From Oscheius onirici (Eukaryota; Nematoda; Chromadorea; Rhabditida; Rhabditidae): a stretch of DNA of 64,000 nucleotides. The stretch is taken from NCBI GenBank assembly GCA_932521025.1, contig OW051473.1, forward strand, positions 10,354,001 through 10,418,000. The letters are read 5' to 3'. The notes beneath the pieces are model-generated. The model worked only from the letters and a program-made list of their open reading frames with translations. It was not told where the DNA came from and searched no databases. The position numbers were made by a program, and so were the translations under genes. Positions 61,180 to 64,000 of the stretch are shown one piece after another (positions within the stretch are counted from its first letter, which is position 1; every line of letters begins with the position of its first letter).

Positions 61180-64000
61180 ATGATCGACCACGCGTGCATT
61201 CTACTGAACGTGATTCGCTTATTGTTCTTGACAGTAAGTCCAAACTTTTTTTGGCTTAAAGCACTGGTTCAGACCATTTGTTTGGCTCAACAGCAGCAAT
61301 TGTTCAGTTACCTGTTTAAAGACTACAAAAAAGAGTTACGGTAAGTTTTGGGTTCTAATTTTTCTTGTCCTAATAAGAAATCTTTAGACCAGTTCTCTCT
61401 GAAAGTTCCGGACCAACAAATGTCACTATGCAGTTGTACTTTAAACAGATACAAAAAGTAAAGGAGAATGATCAGATAATCACTCTCTACTGTTGGCTAG
61501 AAGAGGTAGGTCGCCAACGTTTTCGGGAACTATAAATCTTTCAGTACTGGACAGATGAGTTCCTTCAATGGGATCCGGCTCAGTTTGGAGGTATCACATC
61601 TCTACACATTCCGGCCGAGTTGATATGGAAACCGGATATTTTAGTTTACAACAAGTATTTTGACTTTAGTGCATCATTTATGCATATTTTTCAGCGCGAA
61701 CATGAACATTAAAGAAAACGAGCTGCTAACAAATGTAGAAGTGTCCTCCAATGGAAAGATTTCCTTATTCCGAGCAATTATCACAGATGTGACCTGTGAT
61801 CTTCAGCTAGATCGTTTCCCTTACGATCAGGTAGGTAAAGTGGTCATTTAGTCGTTGGTCAGCGAGGAATTCATAAATTTCTGAATAGAGATGTCTTCTA
61901 CGAGATATTGTTTAGCAAGTTGTATTTTGGACTTGAAACTACCGCGTGCTTTAACTTTCTTATGCAGTTCTTTCCCAAGGCCTTAAATATTTACGCTGCT
62001 GCATATTGTGAGACAAGAAAGTCATCCGCCGACTTAATGACGTTAGAGAAGAAGAGTACGAGAGCTAAGCACTTGGCTCCCACTCAGGAATATTAGACAT
62101 CACACCCACACACAAGGATCATAACAAAAAGTCTGTTCAAAAAATACAGTATGCGAATTAAGTTTTAAAACACTTGGCGATATCTCCCTCGTTTTTCAAG
62201 CAAATCAATAAAACGAAAACGGGTTTTGACAATGTTCATTCAGGCATTTCTGTGGGTTTTGATCACATGTGATTTTTGTACCCTCACCTATATCCCAGCC
62301 CTCCCAGAGGCATGAATAAAAATTCTAAAATTGTCAGCGTTATCCCATGCAGCTAGCTAGTGTCTATTACCGCGCCGAGTTTCAAAGCGATCCGTCTGCG
62401 CATTTCTGAGAAATGTGTTCCGCCAACTCCGATTTGAACCAACTTCGAACCTTCGTATCTCGGCCACTTCTAAACCAATTACAAATTTTCAAAACGTATT
62501 CGAAAGGTATTGATGAGCTCTACAAACTTGTAGAACATGTCAAAGCTGAATTCTTTTGTCTTCAATAAGCTATGACGCTGTGAAGTTAGTATGTAGCCAA
62601 TAGACTGCTCCGTGACCCTCTATTCGTCCTACAAATCAATTTTTGCTCTCGATATTTCTACTGTTACATGATTTTAACACATAGAATAGTTTTGGTAACT
62701 GACAAAGCAATTAAATGAAGGTACAAAAAGTCTTACAACAAGTCTTATAGGATGAATAGGGGTCACGGATGTCTATCGGCGGCATACTAATTTCACGGCG
62801 TCATAACTCATTGAAGACAAACGAATTCAGCTTTGACATGTTCTACAAGTTTGTAGAGCTCATCAATACCTTTCGAATACGTTTTGAAAATTTGTAATTG
62901 GTTTAGAAGTGGCCGAGATACGAAGGTTCGAAGTTGGTTCAAAACGGAGTTGGCGGAACACATTTCTCAGAAATGCGCAGACGGATCGCTTTGAAACTCG
63001 GCGCGGTAATAGACACTAGCTAGCTGCATGGGATAACGCTGACAATTTTAGAATTTTTATTCATGCCTCTGGGAGGGCTGGGATATAGGTGAGGGTACAA
63101 AAATCACATGTGATCAAAACCCACAGAAATGCCTGAATGAACATTGTCAAAACCCGTTTTCGTTTTATTGATTTGCTTGAAAAACGAGGGAGATATCGCC
63201 AAGTGTTTTAAAACTTAATTCGCATACTGTATAATCATATTTCAGCAAATTTGTTTTATTATGTTCGCCTCGTGGTCGTATGACGGTTCTCAAATTTTGC
63301 TGAAAACTGCAGAAGAGCCCACGGCTAGTCCAAATGCAAACAGGCAAGTGTAATAATCTTGTTAAGAATACAACAAGTTTTAGAACCAACCTGGCGGCAC
63401 TCAACCACTACATTCCAAACATGGAGTGGAAGCTGGTCGATTTTAAATATCGCAGCAATCTAAAGTATGGCTTATATTTTTCTCAGATTGCTTCGAAAGT
63501 CAATCCTATCTAGTTTCCAATACCAAAATTTCATCTCCTTTCAGATACTACGACTGCTGCCCGAATCCCTATCCAGACATATCGTACTTTTTTGCAATCA
63601 AGCGCAATCCTTCCTACTACCTGTTCACACTCATCATTCCGTCTGCTTTTATCACCATAGTCACTGTAATAGGATTCTTTACGCCACATTCATCTACGGG
63701 AGAGAATACGGAAAAAGTTAGCTTGGGAGTCACTGCACTCCTCTCCTTGGCCATTATCTGTGAGTTGCTCCGTTTCTGTTAAAAACCTTGCTTTCAGTAA
63801 TGATGGTATCCGATAAGCTGGTGAGTGTTACCGTCACTTTTAAATACTTCACATATTTCAACTTTATTGAACGTTTTTTAGCCAGCAACGTCTAACAGTG
63901 TTCCATTATTGGGTCAATACTATATCGGACTGATTTTTATCATGTTCTTGGCTACATATTGCACAACGCTCACGTTGAGCATTCAGATGCAAGGAAATGC
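61180..64000 (+). CDS. Nicotinic acetylcholine receptor-like Cys-loop channel subunit, tandem copy 2, 3' end outside window
   Basis: The ATG at 61,180 immediately follows acceptor tatttacag. Signal peptide MIDHACILLNVIRLLFLT, then ICLAQQQQLFSYLFKDYKKE. The order matches copy 1: YWTDEFLQWDPAQFGGITSL, WKPDILVYNN, Cys-loop CDLQLDRFPYDQQIC, FASWSYDGSQILLKT, vicinal Cys in YYDCCPNPYPDISYF, M1 YYLFTLIIPSAFITIVTVIG, M2 EKVSLGVTALLSLAII, and M3 YYIGLIFIMFLATYCTTLTL. It continues LSIQMQGN to the window edge, so the cytoplasmic loop and M4 are missing. The Cys-loop intron (61,831-63,245) is 1,415 nt against 37 nt in copy 1 and contains a palindromic MITE. Close similarity and same orientation indicate tandem duplication. 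Confidence 0.9.
62147..63229. mobile_element. Palindromic Tc1/mariner-like MITE (fold-back element) in a channel-gene intron
   Basis: About 1,083 nt with long terminal inverted repeats: the left arm from 62,147 (CAGTATGCGAATTAAG...) and the right arm ending 63,229 (...CTTAATTCGCATACTG) are each about 480 nt, with a spacer of about 120 nt. The outer parts are nearly identical (I see roughly one mismatch in the first 350 nt) and diverge toward the centre. The ends begin CAGT and are flanked by TA on both sides, the target duplication of Tc1/mariner elements. No transposase ORF. The right end lies only 14 nt before the 3' splice AG used by the host gene. Confidence 0.9.

Noticed and set aside
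60654-61259. Plus-strand ORF of 201 codons, the longest single ORF in this part
   Set aside because: It overlaps the signal-peptide exon of the second channel gene in another frame, lacks domains, and has Arg/His-rich random-looking sequence.

Overview
This is a eukaryotic, animal genome fragment, most likely from a nematode or a close ecdysozoan relative. Almost every gene is broken by tiny introns, many only about 31-50 nt long, with a TTTTCAG-type 3' splice site. At least ten genes carry a strong splice acceptor within a few bases of the proposed ATG, which is the usual look of spliced-leader trans-splicing. The receptor families present (glutamate-gated chloride channel, divergent nicotinic-type subunits) also fit an invertebrate. 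The species cannot be named from sequence alone, and the nematode call is inference. No prokaryotic or viral genes were seen. All exon structures were read by eye, so outer limits are firmer than internal junctions.

Layout. 1-7.4 kb: 5' part of a bark beetle/anakonda-type giant adhesion protein (-). 8.7 kb: small membrane ORF (+). 9.2-15.2 kb: three closely spaced minus-strand genes (unknown; Lys-rich unknown; VPS39) that look operon-like. 16.3-19.1 kb: GnRH/AKH/vasopressin-type GPCR (+) with one apparent frameshift and a large repeat-filled intron. 19.7-21.0 kb: two-TM protein (+), followed by a 115-nt CT microsatellite. 22.3-22.8 kb: small RING-like protein (-). 25.8-28.1 kb: zinc-finger regulator (+), convergent with a GluCl channel subunit at 28.4-30.7 kb (-). 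31.7-35.2 kb: small secreted, membrane and acidic proteins. 36.7-38.1 kb: ATF4-type bZIP factor (+). 40.5 kb: Cys-rich secreted protein (+). 42.0-43.5 kb: tail-anchored protein with a PP1-docking-like motif (+). 43.8-47.2 kb: unrecognised minus-strand genes flanking a fold-back repeat. 49.4-51.4 kb: an unknown basic protein (+) and a multi-TM protein (-). 52.9-53.8 kb: Ly6/quiver-type GPI-anchored protein (-), visible only after splicing. 55.0-57.1 kb: PGAP2/FRAG1-like membrane protein (+). 58.2-64.0 kb: two tandem nicotinic-type channel subunits (+), the second carrying a 1.1-kb palindromic Tc1/mariner-like MITE in a Cys-loop intron and running off the window.

Functionally the window is a mixture: membrane traffic (VPS39), stress transcription (ATF4-like), and a strong neuronal/surface component (GluCl, two nicotinic-type subunits, peptide GPCR, Ly6-type protein). 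Apart from the possible operon and the tandem channel pair, the order does not point to a single pathway.
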